NCBI RefSeq assembly: GCF_963678635.1
Contig: NC_087067.1
Coordinates: 42,062,696 to 42,126,695 of the forward strand
Reading direction: 5' to 3'
Length of the DNA stretch: 64,000 nt
DNA from: Symsagittifera roscoffensis
Lineage: Eukaryota > Xenacoelomorpha > Acoela > Convolutidae
The translations under genes were made by a program, and so were the position numbers. This document shows, piece by piece, positions 22,659 through 33,999 of this stretch. How positions within the stretch are numbered: position 1 is the stretch's first letter; every line of letters starts with the position of its first letter. The notes under the pieces were generated by a model that saw only the letters and a program-made list of their open reading frames with translations, was not told where the DNA came from and searched no databases.

Positions 22659-24461
22659 CTAGCGTTTATTAGTTTTGCGTTTTGGACGAGCGCCTCCTGA
22701 AGCTTTTGAACTGGATTCAGGCGATGCTACGTGAATTGAAGCAGCACTCAGTTCATCTTTTTCGTCGCTTGTCATTTCTGAAACTTTTAGCTGCGCCGAT
22801 AAAGTGAACATTAAATCCCGGTTGGTCTCCTCCATTTCCTTTTTTTCTTGCTCTAGCTTTGCCAGTTGACTTTTCAACTCGTTCTGATTGGCTAAAAGAG
22901 ATTTATTCATTTCGTCAACATCCTCGAACTTCGCTTTGCGTACTTTTTCTGAAATTTCCAACTTCGTTTTCAAGTCTGATATCTTCTTTTCAAGGGCACT
23001 TTTGGTTCTGCTCATTTGTGTGACCTCTTTCTCTAATTCAGTTTTTTCATCCATTACACCCTTTAGCCTTCCTTCGAGTTGCAACTCCTTATTTTTGGCC
23101 TCTATTTCCATGTGTTTTAATTTTTCCTCATAGTAAACTCGTTGCTTGTCCAGCTCCGAGCTGATCAAGTAGGAGTATTCGATTTGAATTGAGTCCAATT
23201 TTTCATCTGATGACACTGTCACAGTTTCTCCACGGATGTCTCGTTCTGAGGGTTCAAACTCTTCTCCGTTGTTAGGAACTTGAAACGGAGCTTCAACTGT
23301 GTATTCAACTAACTTCCCATCCCCCTTATTTTGAATCAAACGGTGAACATATTGATCACGAACATAATCCCACACCCGTTCACTGCCAAGCTGCTTTGCA
23401 AAAGTGTGATTACTAATTTCAAAATGCTCCACAGCGTGTTTGTTCAGATAACGTCCGCAACCTATAAACCCACAGATCAAACACAGCCATAAATCGTCCG
23501 TTGCTCCACATTGCAAGCATTCGGAATAAGTTTGGGCGTCGGGGACTAACGAGTAACGACAAACAGGACAGTCAGTGCTTTTATACTGCTTAAGGCAACT
23601 CAAATGGAATTCGTGATTACATGGACCTGTTAAAACGCCATCAACTGATTCGTCCATACGTTCCAAGCAAATAATACATTGCGGAAGTTCCTGCAAGTTT
23701 TCAGCCTCGTTCAATTCTTTCTGAGACAGGTAATTTCTTTTTTGTTTGCAGTGTGTAGATATTTCTCGCACAAAAGCACACTGGCATGTTAATTCAGGTT
23801 CAAGGGAAGAAAAGGCTTGACCATTTAGTTGCGTATAAAACTCTTTACATTTATCGGAATCGAAGAAAAGAATGAATGCCATGTAAAAAGGGTTTTCAGT
23901 TTGAAACAAGATTTGCAACTTTTGTATGTCATCAGTGAATACTTGAATGAAGGACAATAGCTGATCGATACCTACAGTCGCCCTGATAGCTAGAACAACC
24001 AACATTTTAGTGTCAATATCCTCAATCGAGTAGCTATCAGACGTGCGATAAAGATGAAGGTATCCTCTAGTTTTCTCGATGTCAGGATGTCCAGAATAAA
24101 ACATGGCTTTGTCACTGCTTTCGCTGCTTACGTTTTCCATTGTTTCTGATTCGCCTTTCATGTCGTCCGAAAAATTTTCCTTCATTTCCCAGAAGTTTGA
24201 CCAGCTAAATAGAGTTAGTTTTTTCTCTATTCTTTGATCTGAAGCTAAATGTGTCCGGTCATCACAGTTCTCATGGGCTGCATAGTTACTCATAAAATGA
24301 ATGGCATTCCATGCCGACTCAGCTCGCGATTCAGGTGGGTAGTGCAAGTCAATAGAATATTTGGATATGTCTTCCACGAAAAATCGAAACACTACATAAC
24401 ATAGATTGCCAGTCGATTGATCGTTCATGAAACATTCACACTGAAATTTGATTGTCTTCAT
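22659..24461 (-). CDS. BRAP: BRCA1-associated protein, RING/UBP-zinc-finger E3 ligase, intronless
   Basis: BRAP (IMP, BRAP2) is a cytoplasmic E3 ubiquitin ligase that restrains Ras-MAPK signalling through KSR and retains proteins with nuclear localisation signals in the cytoplasm. The single exon encodes 600 aa. In order it has a BRAP2-type RRM-like region at about residues 120-220 (FYSGHPDIEKTRGYLHLY at its start) and a RING finger at about 257-300 (CIICLERMDESVDGVL, CNHEFHLSCL, CPVC). A UBP zinc finger follows at about 313-355 (CLQCGATDDLWLCLICG, GCGRYLNKHA), then VWDYVRDQYVHRL. A long coiled coil runs from about 427 to 567 and a basic tail ends KRKTNKR. Length matches human BRAP (592 aa). 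The first ATG in frame is at 24461; the frame is open further upstream but has no ATG. The lack of introns in a gene that is intron-rich in vertebrates is notable. WBP2 follows 160 bp downstream. Confidence 0.95.
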   Translation of the reverse strand: MKTIKFQCECFMNDQSTGNLCYVVFRFFVEDISKYSIDLHYPPESRAESAWNAIHFMSNYAAHENCDDRTHLASDQRIEKKLTLFSWSNFWEMKENFSDDMKGESETMENVSSESSDKAMFYSGHPDIEKTRGYLHLYRTSDSYSIEDIDTKMLVVLAIRATVGIDQLLSFIQVFTDDIQKLQILFQTENPFYMAFILFFDSDKCKEFYTQLNGQAFSSLEPELTCQCAFVREISTHCKQKRNYLSQKELNEAENLQELPQCIICLERMDESVDGVLTGPCNHEFHLSCLKQYKSTDCPVCRYSLVPDAQTYSECLQCGATDDLWLCLICGFIGCGRYLNKHAVEHFEISNHTFAKQLGSERVWDYVRDQYVHRLIQNKGDGKLVEYTVEAPFQVPNNGEEFEPSERDIRGETVTVSSDEKLDSIQIEYSYLISSELDKQRVYYEEKLKHMEIEAKNKELQLEGRLKGVMDEKTELEKEVTQMSRTKSALEKKISDLKTKLEISEKVRKAKFEDVDEMNKSLLANQNELKSQLAKLEQEKKEMEETNRDLMFTLSAQLKVSEMTSDEKDELSAASIHVASPESSSKASGGARPKRKTNKR

Positions 24462-24503
24462 TAAATGAGAAGTAGCACCAGTAAAAAAAGATGTCGAATA
24501 CAA

Positions 24504-24744
24504 ACAAGACTGCTTGTATAAGTGCGAAGCCCTGCATCAGCCGACAGTGGTTAAAGTTCTATGGAGCCCTGAATGTTCCGACTGCTTTTAAAGGTCTATG
24601 AAGCAGTAATAACATGAAAAATTAAATGTAAAAAAAAAGAAAATGATATGAAATAAAAATTTTGTAAAAAAAAATTTGAGATTTGTAAAAAAAAATTGTT
24701 AAAAAAACTTATTAAATAGTGTCTTTTAAGATTGAATGAAATGA
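24504..24744. other. spacer upstream of BRAP
   Basis: AT-rich, with long A runs. It contains the 5' flank of BRAP and must hold its promoter or outron, but I see no clear element. The LINE-associated sequence begins around 24745. Confidence 0.4.
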
Positions 24745-25513
24745 GGGCAGCCGTGGTGGCCCTATAATGAATATCCTTGGCGCGAGTTCTCTCTTCAGAG
24801 CACTTAATTCTCAAGAACATCAAAAAAAGAGACGCTTGAGAAGCCTAGGCGTAAATCAATCAGCCATCACAAGCGGCCTCAATTGTCATCGAAGGACACC
24901 AAAAGCGAGAAAGCCAATCTTCACGCATATCAGAGAGGCGGAGCCAACAGAAGAGTTTGTTATTTGGCACGACGCAATAAACAACTCTCTCTCACCCCAC
25001 TTCAACAAATTTGACTCACCTCTAACTAGACCAGAGTTGGCTGATTCTTTGAAGACTGTCTCATCTCGTATTCGATCAATCATATACTGCCAAAGAACTG
25101 AAACCTCAAACATCTATCGAGATTTGAAAAACGCTGGACTCCCTGTGGTAGACGTGGTAAAGGATATTGCTTCACGAAAAGGCGACATCAGTTAAAGCAG
25201 CTATACAAACGATTGCATCAACCCTCAGCATTAGAATTAAAAACTTTCTACGTTGTCCTGCGTTACGACGGATACGAACAAAAAATCAGCAAGAAGAAAA
25301 CACGACTTTCTGCACGTCGAAGGAGAAACTTCAAGCTCAAGAAACTTGCGGACCAAGAATTGTTTCCAATTCCAGAAAGTTTTCGTATTTATTTGAACCC
25401 GGGACAAGCGCGAAAACTCCGAAAGAAATTGAAGCAATCGAAGCAAAAACCGACCAACTTACGACGAATCTTCAAAACTCAAAGACTCAAATCTGTAATA
25501 ACAGTTTGTTGAA
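24745..25513 (+). pseudogene. LINE-associated frame X, copy 1 (broken)
   Basis: I do not recognise this protein. The frame starts near ATG 24767 and reads NSQEHQKKRRLRSLGV, FVIWHDAINNSLSPHFN, RPELADSL, RSIIYCQRTETSNI, KLLHQPSALELK, then a strongly basic end (SKKKTRL, GQARKLRKKLKQSKQKP). It matches 45706-46307 almost base for base from 24918 on. Compared with that copy it has lost 7 bases near 25195, which shifts the frame. It is always followed by the repeated spacer that leads into the LINE ORF1, so it looks like a first cistron of that LINE (an ORF0), or a captured host sequence carried in its 5' region. The basic tail suggests nucleic-acid binding. Confidence 0.6.
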
Positions 25514-25724
25514 CAAAATCTAGTGACCACTCTTGTAAGTGAGTTAAGGATTTTGTAATACAAATTTAAAAAGGATTTTTTTGCGGTAATAATATTTTGT
25601 GGCCTAAACTCTAGTGACCGCTCTTGTCAGCGAGTTACAGATTTTGAGTTACAGGATATCTAAAGAGTTTGTGGTAAAAAATCTAGTGACCGCTCTTGTC
25701 AGCGAGTTACGGATTTTGGACTAC
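25514..25724 (+). repeat. LINE 5' spacer with three copies of a 36-bp word
   Basis: The word CTAGTGACCGCTCTTGTCAG with CGAGTTA.GGATTTTG occurs at about 25520, 25609 and 25681, the first copy more diverged. The same words stand before ORF1 at 44180-44215 and twice at 46310-46440. Such short 5' monomers are common in LINE promoters. The young LTR element is inserted right after the third word, at GGACTAC. Confidence 0.65.
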
Positions 25725-26659
25725 TGTGACATTCGACCAGAATGTGAAAAATGCAATCTCTGCAGAATTCGGAATTTTAGCAGTAAGCCTTCCGGATTGG
25801 TGGTTTTTATGAACTAAGGGCGTTATTGGAACGTTTAGCCAAACGGTGAAGGCTGGAATATTCTAGTATTTTAAAATTTCAAAAATTCGAATGATGACGT
25901 CACATTTCTGAGAAATGCTGAAACGGCCATTTTAACAAAAAAACGAGAGAGGAAAAACAACAACAACGTTAGTTGCGCTGACGAGAACAACTTTATCGGA
26001 ATTGAAGAAGTCGAAATTGAAGAAAAACAGCAGCAGAGTGCAGAGAGCGTTCCGAGTTGCAACTATTGTGCTGCTACAATAGTTGCAAGGCCGTTGCGAA
26101 CAACGGTGAAGGGTAAGAAACCAGCCTTCCGTGTTGTCGTGAAATCGAACTTAAGGAGCTTGATTCACCGGATTCAAGAATCCGGAAGGGTCTCGGGACG
26201 GAAAACTTTTATTGACTCATATGAACTTTTAGCATCCTGTCATGTCCTGACTTGAATTTAATTGATATTTGGATTAGTTTTGACAAGGATGAGGTGCTAA
26301 GAGTTGGGGGGAAAGGGTTGATCCATCTTCGATGGAGATGATGATTTTTATCTACTGAACAAAAACAATAGTAATATAATAGTAGTAGCCCTGTTTTTAG
26401 GAGTGACCTCGTGGTCTGGGGATACTGAGACCCAGCCATGAGCTCACTATTTTTGCATGTAATTCAGTTAATTTGAGCGTTCTGGTCGAAGCCGGAGAAC
26501 AGTAACGTTTTTGTCGACCCGATGTAAGAAAGACCACCGAAAAGTACTGGCTTGGTAGAGACGGTGAAAAACATGCAAAGCTCTGTGTAGACGCTAGCCA
26601 GTCGTCTTAAGACTTAGTTTTGTTATCCGTCGATATGTATCTTCCGGGCGAATGTTACA
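25725..26659 (+). repeat. 5' LTR of the giant Ty3 element
   Basis: Matches 42927-43861 throughout by eye; ends are TG..CA. Contains two neighbouring hairpins (26057-26106) and one copy each of the leader word in forward (AATCCGGAAGGGTC near 26170) and reverse (GCCTTCCGGATT near 25788) direction. TATA and poly(A) signals were not convincingly located. Confidence 0.97.
26057..26106 (+). other. pair of hairpins in the LTR
   Basis: A 13-bp perfect stem (TTGCAACTATTGT with ACAATAGTTGCAA, loop GCTGCT) is followed two bases later by CCGTTG-CGAA-CAACGG, a 6-bp stem with a 4-base loop. The same pair is in the 3' LTR at 43259-43308. Perfect stems of this size inside a terminal repeat suggest an RNA structure used in the transcript (packaging, dimer formation, or transcription control), but no function is shown. 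Confidence 0.75.
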
Positions 26660-29614
26660 TGTATGTTTTTATGGCGCTCCTGGGTGTTATTCTTTCATAA
26701 CATCATGACCGGCGGAACCGTTAACGAGCACTCCGCGCCGAGCGGATGCTCACATTAACGCCCTTAATAGGCCTAAACTGCCGGGGCGGAAGGGTAGTTC
26801 GGAACGCGGAAGCCTTCCGGATTACCGTGAATAGTTTTTTAACCTAGTTAAGACCGAAAATTCACGAACCAGGAAGGGTGGGGGGAATCATGAACCCCTC
26901 ATCCCCTGAGTGGTTTGTGACCAAAAACACTTAAAGATATAAGCAAAACCAAACAAAAAGTAGTATAGTACCCAAGAAAAACAAAAAACATAAAAAATAA
27001 CCGAAAAAACCAAAAACAGTAAAAAAGTAAAAAATCAGTAGAAATCATCCCCCCAGACAAGATGTGATTCAACCCCCCCGTTTGTTGTTGATAGACATAT
27101 TGTTATTACAGGCATTTATATCAGTCAGGATCGTTACGATCAGTTTTGTAGCCCGTTTGTGAGGCTTGTACTGTAGGGTTATTTGAGCATTTAAGCACGT
27201 TAATGATAAATTGCGCTCAATCCGGAAGGGTCAGCTGATTTGCGCTCAATTCGGAAGGGTCTTGGGTGAAGACCGATCCGGCAAGCAGTACAAGGAGCAA
27301 CAAGAAGGGGCTCAACGACAACAACAATCGACTGTTGGGTATCGTTAACAAGTTTTGTATCCCTTTTGGTACAAAAAGTAAGATAGTAATCTGTGGGGGG
27401 CTCGACAGTGCTGCACTGTAGTGACCCTTCACCGAACTGCGAATATCCGAGTTAAGCACCTTAATTCGGATAATAAACAAACCCGGAGGGGTATAGTATT
27501 ACTAATATTATTACTTATATAGCCTATATTAATAGTCTTATATCGTTTTTCAGTGAAAAACAACGAAAACAGACCGGTTTTTAGGGTCAAAATAGCGATA
27601 TTTTGATCCCCCCACAAGTCGCGATTTTTGAGATATCGATATTTTTTGAAACGGAAAAAAGCGCTAAGTTAGTGTGTTACATCGTGACTGCACTACTGTA
27701 ATAAGTAGAACCGGTTAACTTTAGTTCGGAAGTGGTTGGAACTAGTTTAGTACGAAAAACCAAATTTTCCCATTTTTTGATAGTAAGAAACACTATAAAA
27801 TCAGAAAATTTTTTGAAATCTTTGAGTTAGGACAGTAAAAATAGTTGTTCGGACAACGTCCACTAGTGAATCTACGAGTTTTAAAACCCGCTACCCGAAA
27901 GCCTTCCGGGTTGCAGAGAAATCGAACATAACGTGTTTGATTTGGTGGATTCATCAATCCGGAGGGGTCCAGGTAGCATAGTTTTTCGCAAATTTTTTCT
28001 ACAAAAGCGTTTTAGATCGGGTCTTTTGCATTGAACTAGAAAAGTATAGGCCTTGTGAGCTCAGATCAATAATTTTTAGGTCGAAAGGACCAGATTTGCG
28101 GAAAAAGTTGGGCGGAACCTATAAGAGAGAAAATTTTTGAGTTTGGAAAAAAGACGTTTTGGTTAATAACTTTGGAACTACAGAGCATATCAAGTCAATC
28201 TTGGTACCATTAGATCAGAAATTAGCTGAAATTACTAGTAGGAAAGAGAATTACTCGAAAAAGCGAGCGAGAAAATTTTTTGTGATTGTTTTTAGCAAAT
28301 TACACAAATCCGGAGGGGTACACCCTTCACGTTTTATAAATTTTTCTGAAAAACCCTTATACCCCTACCAAAAGTTGATAGCGATTGAACTAAGTAACTT
28401 AGGACAGTTCTAGACAAAAAGGGAGGGCTGAAGGCACAAGACAACCATAATAGAGTCGAAATTAGGCAAGTGATAAGACTCTTCACCGTTAGTGTGAATT
28501 GTCAAATAAGTGCCTTAACTTCAATCCGGAGGGGTCTAGGAAAGGATCCTATACCCTTCCCAGTTAATTCAAACAGCATAAGAGCAACGCAGAACGTATC
28601 CGGAGGGGTATAAGCTGAAATTAAGAAAACTACGAAAAGCTACTTTGACAGAGCTAAGGGCTCCGAATCCGGAGGGGTCTACTTTCCACAAAACCGGAGG
28701 GGTCCGAATCCGGAGGGGTCTTATAGTTGCTAATTCGCAGGGGTCCAAATCCGGAGGGGTCTACTATTAACTAACTCGGAGGGGTCCCAATCCGGAGGGG
28801 TCCATATTCTGACATCCCGGAAGGGTCCTATTTGTGCCAATCCGGAGGGATATTATTTTATTAAGGACTTAGGTAAACGAAAGAAAGAATAAAAAGCGAG
28901 AGGTATTAGGTTATTAATACACAGGCTAGGTATCAGTGACTGCACTGGTAACTTGCCTTTCAAAAAGAACCAGACTAATACAAAACAGGTCCGAACTCGG
29001 ATATTCGCGACACTAAGTCTAAAATAAAAAGAGTGTGACTCATTGGTGTGGATTGAAACATAATACGTTTTTGGGAAAAGTGACTGCCCTGAGGATTTTA
29101 GTAGGTCTAGCTCGGGCAGTCCGAAGGCAGATAGGTAACACAGTACTCGGTGGGTGCAATAGACGCCCACTTGAGAAAATAACTGCCTTCAAAGTTTTGT
29201 CTGTTTGGTGCAGCACCAAGCAGGGAAAGCTTTTTCTTTAAAAGACAGGTTCGACTATTGTACTGCGACCGACTAAGAGTACAAGACACATACGTTTTTT
29301 ATATATACATTCATATTGTGTCAATATATATTTTTTGTTTTTGATTTTAAATCAACCTAAACTGTGCTTGATTGGGTAGTGAGTACGCTATCTTTTAAAA
29401 TTGACTGATAACATCATATTGTGCTAGTTTCCAGATCTTTCGACCGATAATCGGCTAGTGTGAATAAATTTTATACAAACTGTACTCTGACAACATACAG
29501 GGATTCGTGGTCACTATTTAGTAGAATCTGGTGAAATTTATTGTGTTGTGTCATTATTATTATCAATAAAACTATAAGAGTCAAGAGTAGGCATAGGAAA
29601 GTGACAAATAAAGA
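26660..29614 (+). other. 3-kb untranslated leader of the Ty3 element
   Basis: Between the 5' LTR and gag lie almost 3 kb with no long reading frame. A primer-binding site next to the LTR was not identified with confidence. The outstanding content is the repeated GC-rich word (see 27215-28860), densest at 28500-28860, and a few reverse-direction copies (GGAAGCCTTCCGGATT near 26808, AAAGCCTTCCGGGTT near 27898). Confidence 0.8.
27215..28860 (+). repeat. interspersed leader motif ATCCGGAGGGGTC, about 15 copies
   Basis: Copies, exact or with one or two changes, begin near 27222, 27250, 27482, 27958, 28310, 28529, 28600, 28669, 28692, 28706, 28735, 28748, 28771, 28788, 28820 and 28840. The most common form is AATCCGGAGGGGTC(C/T). 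The word stands out in AT-rich sequence. The spacers between copies are unrelated, so it is an interspersed motif, not a simple tandem array. Reverse-direction copies nearby could pair with it. Confidence 0.9.
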
Positions 29615-32340
29615 ATGAGTTTAGACAAGTCAAGGATACCAAAACGAGGTAATAGCTCTAGGAAATTCATACCTGAAAAGCAAAGAAAAACGATGACCGA
29701 TCCTTTTGTGGATTGGATCAAGCGATCCCGGTCCGATAAAGAGGAGACGGTTTCAGGCAGAATGGTTGAAACGAGAAGTCAGAAGACCTCAGAAGAGCGA
29801 AGAGAACTGTTAGAAGTGGAGGTCAATACGGACCATACCATGAACGACAACCAGGGAGTAAATGGACTGGAAGGGAGAGGCAGAAGGCTGGCGAGTGAAT
29901 CTACTCCGGTAGAACAAGGCCATGATTTTGCCACTTCCACCGGGACATTGGATCGAGAGGAGATGTCGGAACTGTCCGACATCTCAACTGAAGTAACGGC
30001 AACTAGAAGATCTCCGACAGACAACACTATGATGGCAAGCGGAACTGGGAAACAAACAACCTCATCATCGTTCTCAGAAAGAATGAAGAACATCTTCGGA
30101 AACATCTTTCCATTCAGCATGGGAGGAGGAGCAGGAAACGATGGTGAGTCCCAGGAGAAAGAGGATGAAGAGGAGCAAGGGGACTTTGGATCTCAAGTCA
30201 GCCTCAATAGTTCGATCCAGGAAGGTGAGGCACACGTCGGAAGAGAGACTGGAACCATGGACAAATTTGGTGTAGTGACAACGATAAGCAAAGAGGCAAA
30301 CACACCGGGCCAGTCAAAGGACTTCGCGATTAGGACAAGTTCGGAGCCACAACCTGGAGAGAGTAGAACCAGAGGGCTTGGCAACGCGTTAATGGATCCA
30401 GAATTAAATAATGAAAAGACGTTGAAGCAGAGAGTCAAGGCCCGGACCTCGACAAGCACGAAGTTACCTGGGACCGACAGGGTTACACCACCACTAGTGA
30501 CGCCACTCATGGATAACGGGGCAGCACTAGAGGAAGCCTTAAACAACATAGTGGGCAGTTTAGGAGAACAAAATGAACAGATGTCGATAAGGATGAGTGA
30601 ACTAGAAACAGCAGTTCACATTGAAAGAGAAAGTCTGCGGGAAGAAATAAACCGCAACAGACAAGAAGTTGACAGAAGCGAAAAACGCTTGAAAGAAAGA
30701 ACGGACGAACATATGACGAGGAACTTGTCGCGAATGACAAGAGAGGCGGAACAGAGGGAGTTACGCTTAAGAGCCGACATGGAGAAGTTAAGAATTCAGC
30801 AAGAGCAGTCTCTTGGGTCTCTTGACACAAAGATAGACGCGATGATGGAGAGGCGAACTCAGGCTATATGGATAGGTTGGACGGGCTACTAAGCAGCAAG
30901 AGTGGACCAAAAGAAGGAGAGCCGAACTCGGGAGGTCCCAGCAGGGAACCGAGGGTGAACTTCAATGAACATCAAAGGAGGAAGACGTATGGATCCACTA
31001 GAGGCAGGGGCAGTTCATCAGGCTATGCCACAAGGGGTAATACAGCATGGGGCCCGAACAGTAGAGCAAGTTCAACGGGGAACAGACAAACCTCGAACGA
31101 ACGACCAACGCAAAGCACACATGCGACTGGGAGAAGCGATTCTGGCAACATGGGGCATACAAGCCCGAGGAGGAGTCACATGGGCCAAGCGGGAAACGCT
31201 CATGGTGATTCGGATTGCAGGGATGCACCGCACACAGAGCCTTCGACAAGGTGTGAGGACACTCAAGCGGGACACTCAAGGGATGCTACGGCAATGGCCA
31301 CAGCATTTGAACCCCTGAACAGGTCTTTAGAGACATTGCTGACGAGGTTATCAAGAACCAATGAACGCAGTGAGAAGTCCAGAAGAGTCTTTAAGAAACC
31401 AAGATGCTACAAAGACGAATCTGATGGCTGTATTGATACCTGGATAGAGGTAATGAAGCTGCATTTCGAGGAAGAGGACTTGTCGGAGAGACAGGAATGC
31501 AGCGCGCTCACCAGCAACTTAGAAGGGACAGCCCTGAACTGTGTCATGGCCAAGAAACAGTATCAACGTGACACTGCTGAGAAAATCTTCGAAATCTTGT
31601 TAAACCGTTTCGGATCAGGGGTGCAGGGGCACCAGGCGATGATGCGCTTCGAGAAACGGAGGCAACGAGAAGATGAAACAATAGACAAGTTTCTCGATGA
31701 TTTGGAAATGCTGAGAAGACGCAGCCAACCGGATGAGTCAAACCGAAGGATGAACCTGGCCGTAGCCTCAAAATTCATCGATGGTGTGAAAAATGATGAA
31801 CTTCGTACAATGCTAGCAACGCATTACACACCACTATCAACTAATGCGCCAACACCGGAGGAGTTGAGGCTCAAATCAAAAGAGTATCTTTTGTTGAAAC
31901 CTCCTTCGAGATCTGGATATTACAAGAACAATTATGGAAATTTTAACAACGGACCAGCAAACCAAGGGAACAATTGGTACAAACCGAGGGATGATATGGA
32001 CAAGAGACGTTCTTGTGCTAATTGCAGTTCAACAGACCATCATGTGTCAGCATGCCCAGCTTACAAACAAGGCATGAAAGCAATAGGCTTTAGCCTCGAG
32101 GACGAAGATGCGTCAGAGTTGGATCATGAGGATTTCATGAGAGGAGTAATTGCGAAATTCGGCCCGAGGTGTTTCTTTTGTAACTTGGAAGGTCATTTTA
32201 AATCAGATTGTCCGCAATTCTGGGATGCAGTGGCAGACATCAAGCATCCAAGACATGAAGAAGCTTTGTCAGGAGTGAAAGCCAGCAAGGCTCGACTTTT
32301 GAGTGAAGCGGAGGCACGCAGAAAGGATAAACCTCAAGAG
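29615..32340 (+). CDS. gag region of the Ty3 element
   Basis: This encodes the structural (capsid-nucleocapsid) protein. The N-terminal part is acidic, Ser/Thr-rich and ends in a predicted coiled coil (around 30570-30860). A Ty3-type capsid region is at about 31390-31830 (WIEVMKLHFEEEDLSE, then LNRFGSG, then ETIDKFLDDLEMLRRRS). Two CCHC zinc knuckles follow at about 32013-32060 (CANCSSTDHHVSAC) and 32168-32212 (CFFCNLEGHFKSDC). The basic, Arg/Gly/Ser-rich stretch at 30900-31200 is probably RNA-binding. The N-terminal extension before the capsid is longer than in most Ty3 relatives. Confidence 0.85.
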
Positions 32341-33009
32341 CTGGTGGCAAAGAAGATGCAAGCGGTAACAGAGGAAGCACGTGAACCGGAACCAGCAACT
32401 GCGGCCGATGACTTCAAAATCGATTATAGGGCAGCTGCGAGGGATGCTATAAATAGAGTACAGCAGGAACTAGTGACGAAAGAGATTGAGCAAAAGGTGA
32501 AACTCGAGCTGGAGAATGAAAAATTACAGGAGCAACTGAACGCCTTTGAAGCAACGGAAGTTGAAGAGGCAAAAGCACCAAGCAGCTTGAGCATGAAACT
32601 TAATGTTATCTCTGGTCAGAGGTTCGGTATGGCACCGCAAGGAAGTAAAATACAGTCGATAATCTCGGTGGCAGGGCATCAGGTAATCAGAAATCTGAGT
32701 GAACCGTCTGAGTTCACTTTGATGCATTTGGACACATATGCAGACTATCTGAGGCAGATGGAGCCACGCACCGAGTCGAGGGCTGTGAGGGCACTACTAA
32801 CCACGGGTAGCCCTCGCATGAAGAAACTTCACGGACGCTACCTAGAAGTCTATGGGCCGTATCAAGTGATGCTGAACGTGGATGGGATCAGTATCTACAC
32901 CAGGACTTATGTAACAAAAGATGATGACCAAATAGGGCAGATCTATTTGGGTGAAGAGGAACTCAAAGTCCGCAGGATAGGCCATGACGCCATGATGGAA
33001 CAAGACGCG

Positions 33010-33370
33010 GTACACATTGGATATGAAGCAGATGTGACAGCACACCTGCTTGACACCAACGGAACAAAAATCGGAGTCACAGGGCTTCTGGACTCAGGAG
33101 CGGTGGTGAGTGTGATGCCGATAAAAACTTGGGCAAGAATGGGCTTCACACGGGAGGATCTGATTCCTACGAACCTCCGACTGGCCGCCGCAAATAGAGG
33201 AGCCATCTACGTAGCCGGAAGAACACCGATAACGGTCCTTCACATGGGAGGACGAGACCTTTGGATGAGCTTCCTGGTGGTAGAGAATCTGGACGACGCC
33301 GACCAATTCATCTTGGGCAGAGATTTTGTCAGGAATTTTGACGTGATGATTGACTTGAACAACGGTCTAA
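33010..33370 (+). CDS. aspartic protease domain of Pol
   Basis: Retropepsin-like protease that would process the Gag-Pol polyprotein. It shows the LLDSGAVVSVMP active-site loop, a hydrophobic core and the ILGRDFV block typical of the second half of the fold. It lies between the gag zinc knuckles and RT, as in all Ty3 relatives. A stretch of several hundred bases with coiled-coil character (about 32340-32560) separates it from gag. Confidence 0.85.
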
Positions 33371-33999
33371 TACGGATTAGAAACCCGGACCGAAAGTATG
33401 TTAAGAGACCAATTAATAGGATAATAACAGATGAAAATAAGGTACCAGTTTTTTTGGATAGAAAAGTAAAGTTACAACCAGGACAAGCTGTAGTAGCAAT
33501 TTTTAGAATGAGAAATTTAAATTCGTTAAGTGATAGCAAACAGGTTTGCTTAGTACCGAATCCAAATAGTCAGAGTTCGGTGATTTTAGGCCGGAGCTTC
33601 TCGGTAACCCGAAACGGACTGTGTGTCAGTGTGTTGTTAAACACACTGGACACCACGGTTTCAATCCAGCGTGGAAAGAAGCTTGGCTACGCCTTGCCGA
33701 TGAGGACCGACTATGAGGAGACAGAAAACTCGAAGAAATATAGTGTGAAAGACTGTCCTTATCATGCAAATAAAGATAAAATCTTAAAGAGAATTAATGA
33801 ATTAAAATCTATTCATAAATTGTTTTCAATGAAATCCGAAACGGACGACGGCTTATCAAGCTGCTCGAATTTTCCGGAACGCCCCTCGTCATATGAACTA
33901 GATTCTGACAAACCGGTTTTGCCAGAAATAGAACATTTGAAAGGAAAAATAGGTGAGGGAGATTTCGAAAAATTGCGGGACCTCCTAGATCGGAACGCC

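Noticed and set aside
25871-26439. Minus-strand reading frames within the LTRs
   Set aside because: They occur identically in both LTRs because the LTRs are repeats. They have no recognisable protein features.
26673-26690. TGGCGCTCCTGGGTG as a primer-binding site of the young LTR element
   Set aside because: It begins with TGG but lies 13 bases inside the LTR end, and I could not match its complement to the 3' end of any tRNA I know. It is left unassigned.
27000-28860. CRISPR-like array because of short repeats with unrelated spacers
   Set aside because: The spacing is irregular, the repeat is only 13 bases, the host is an animal, and it lies inside a retrotransposon leader.
29779-31279. 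Long minus-strand frames opposite gag
   Set aside because: They are shadows of a coding strand with biased codon use. Their composition is repetitive and they have no start context or domains.
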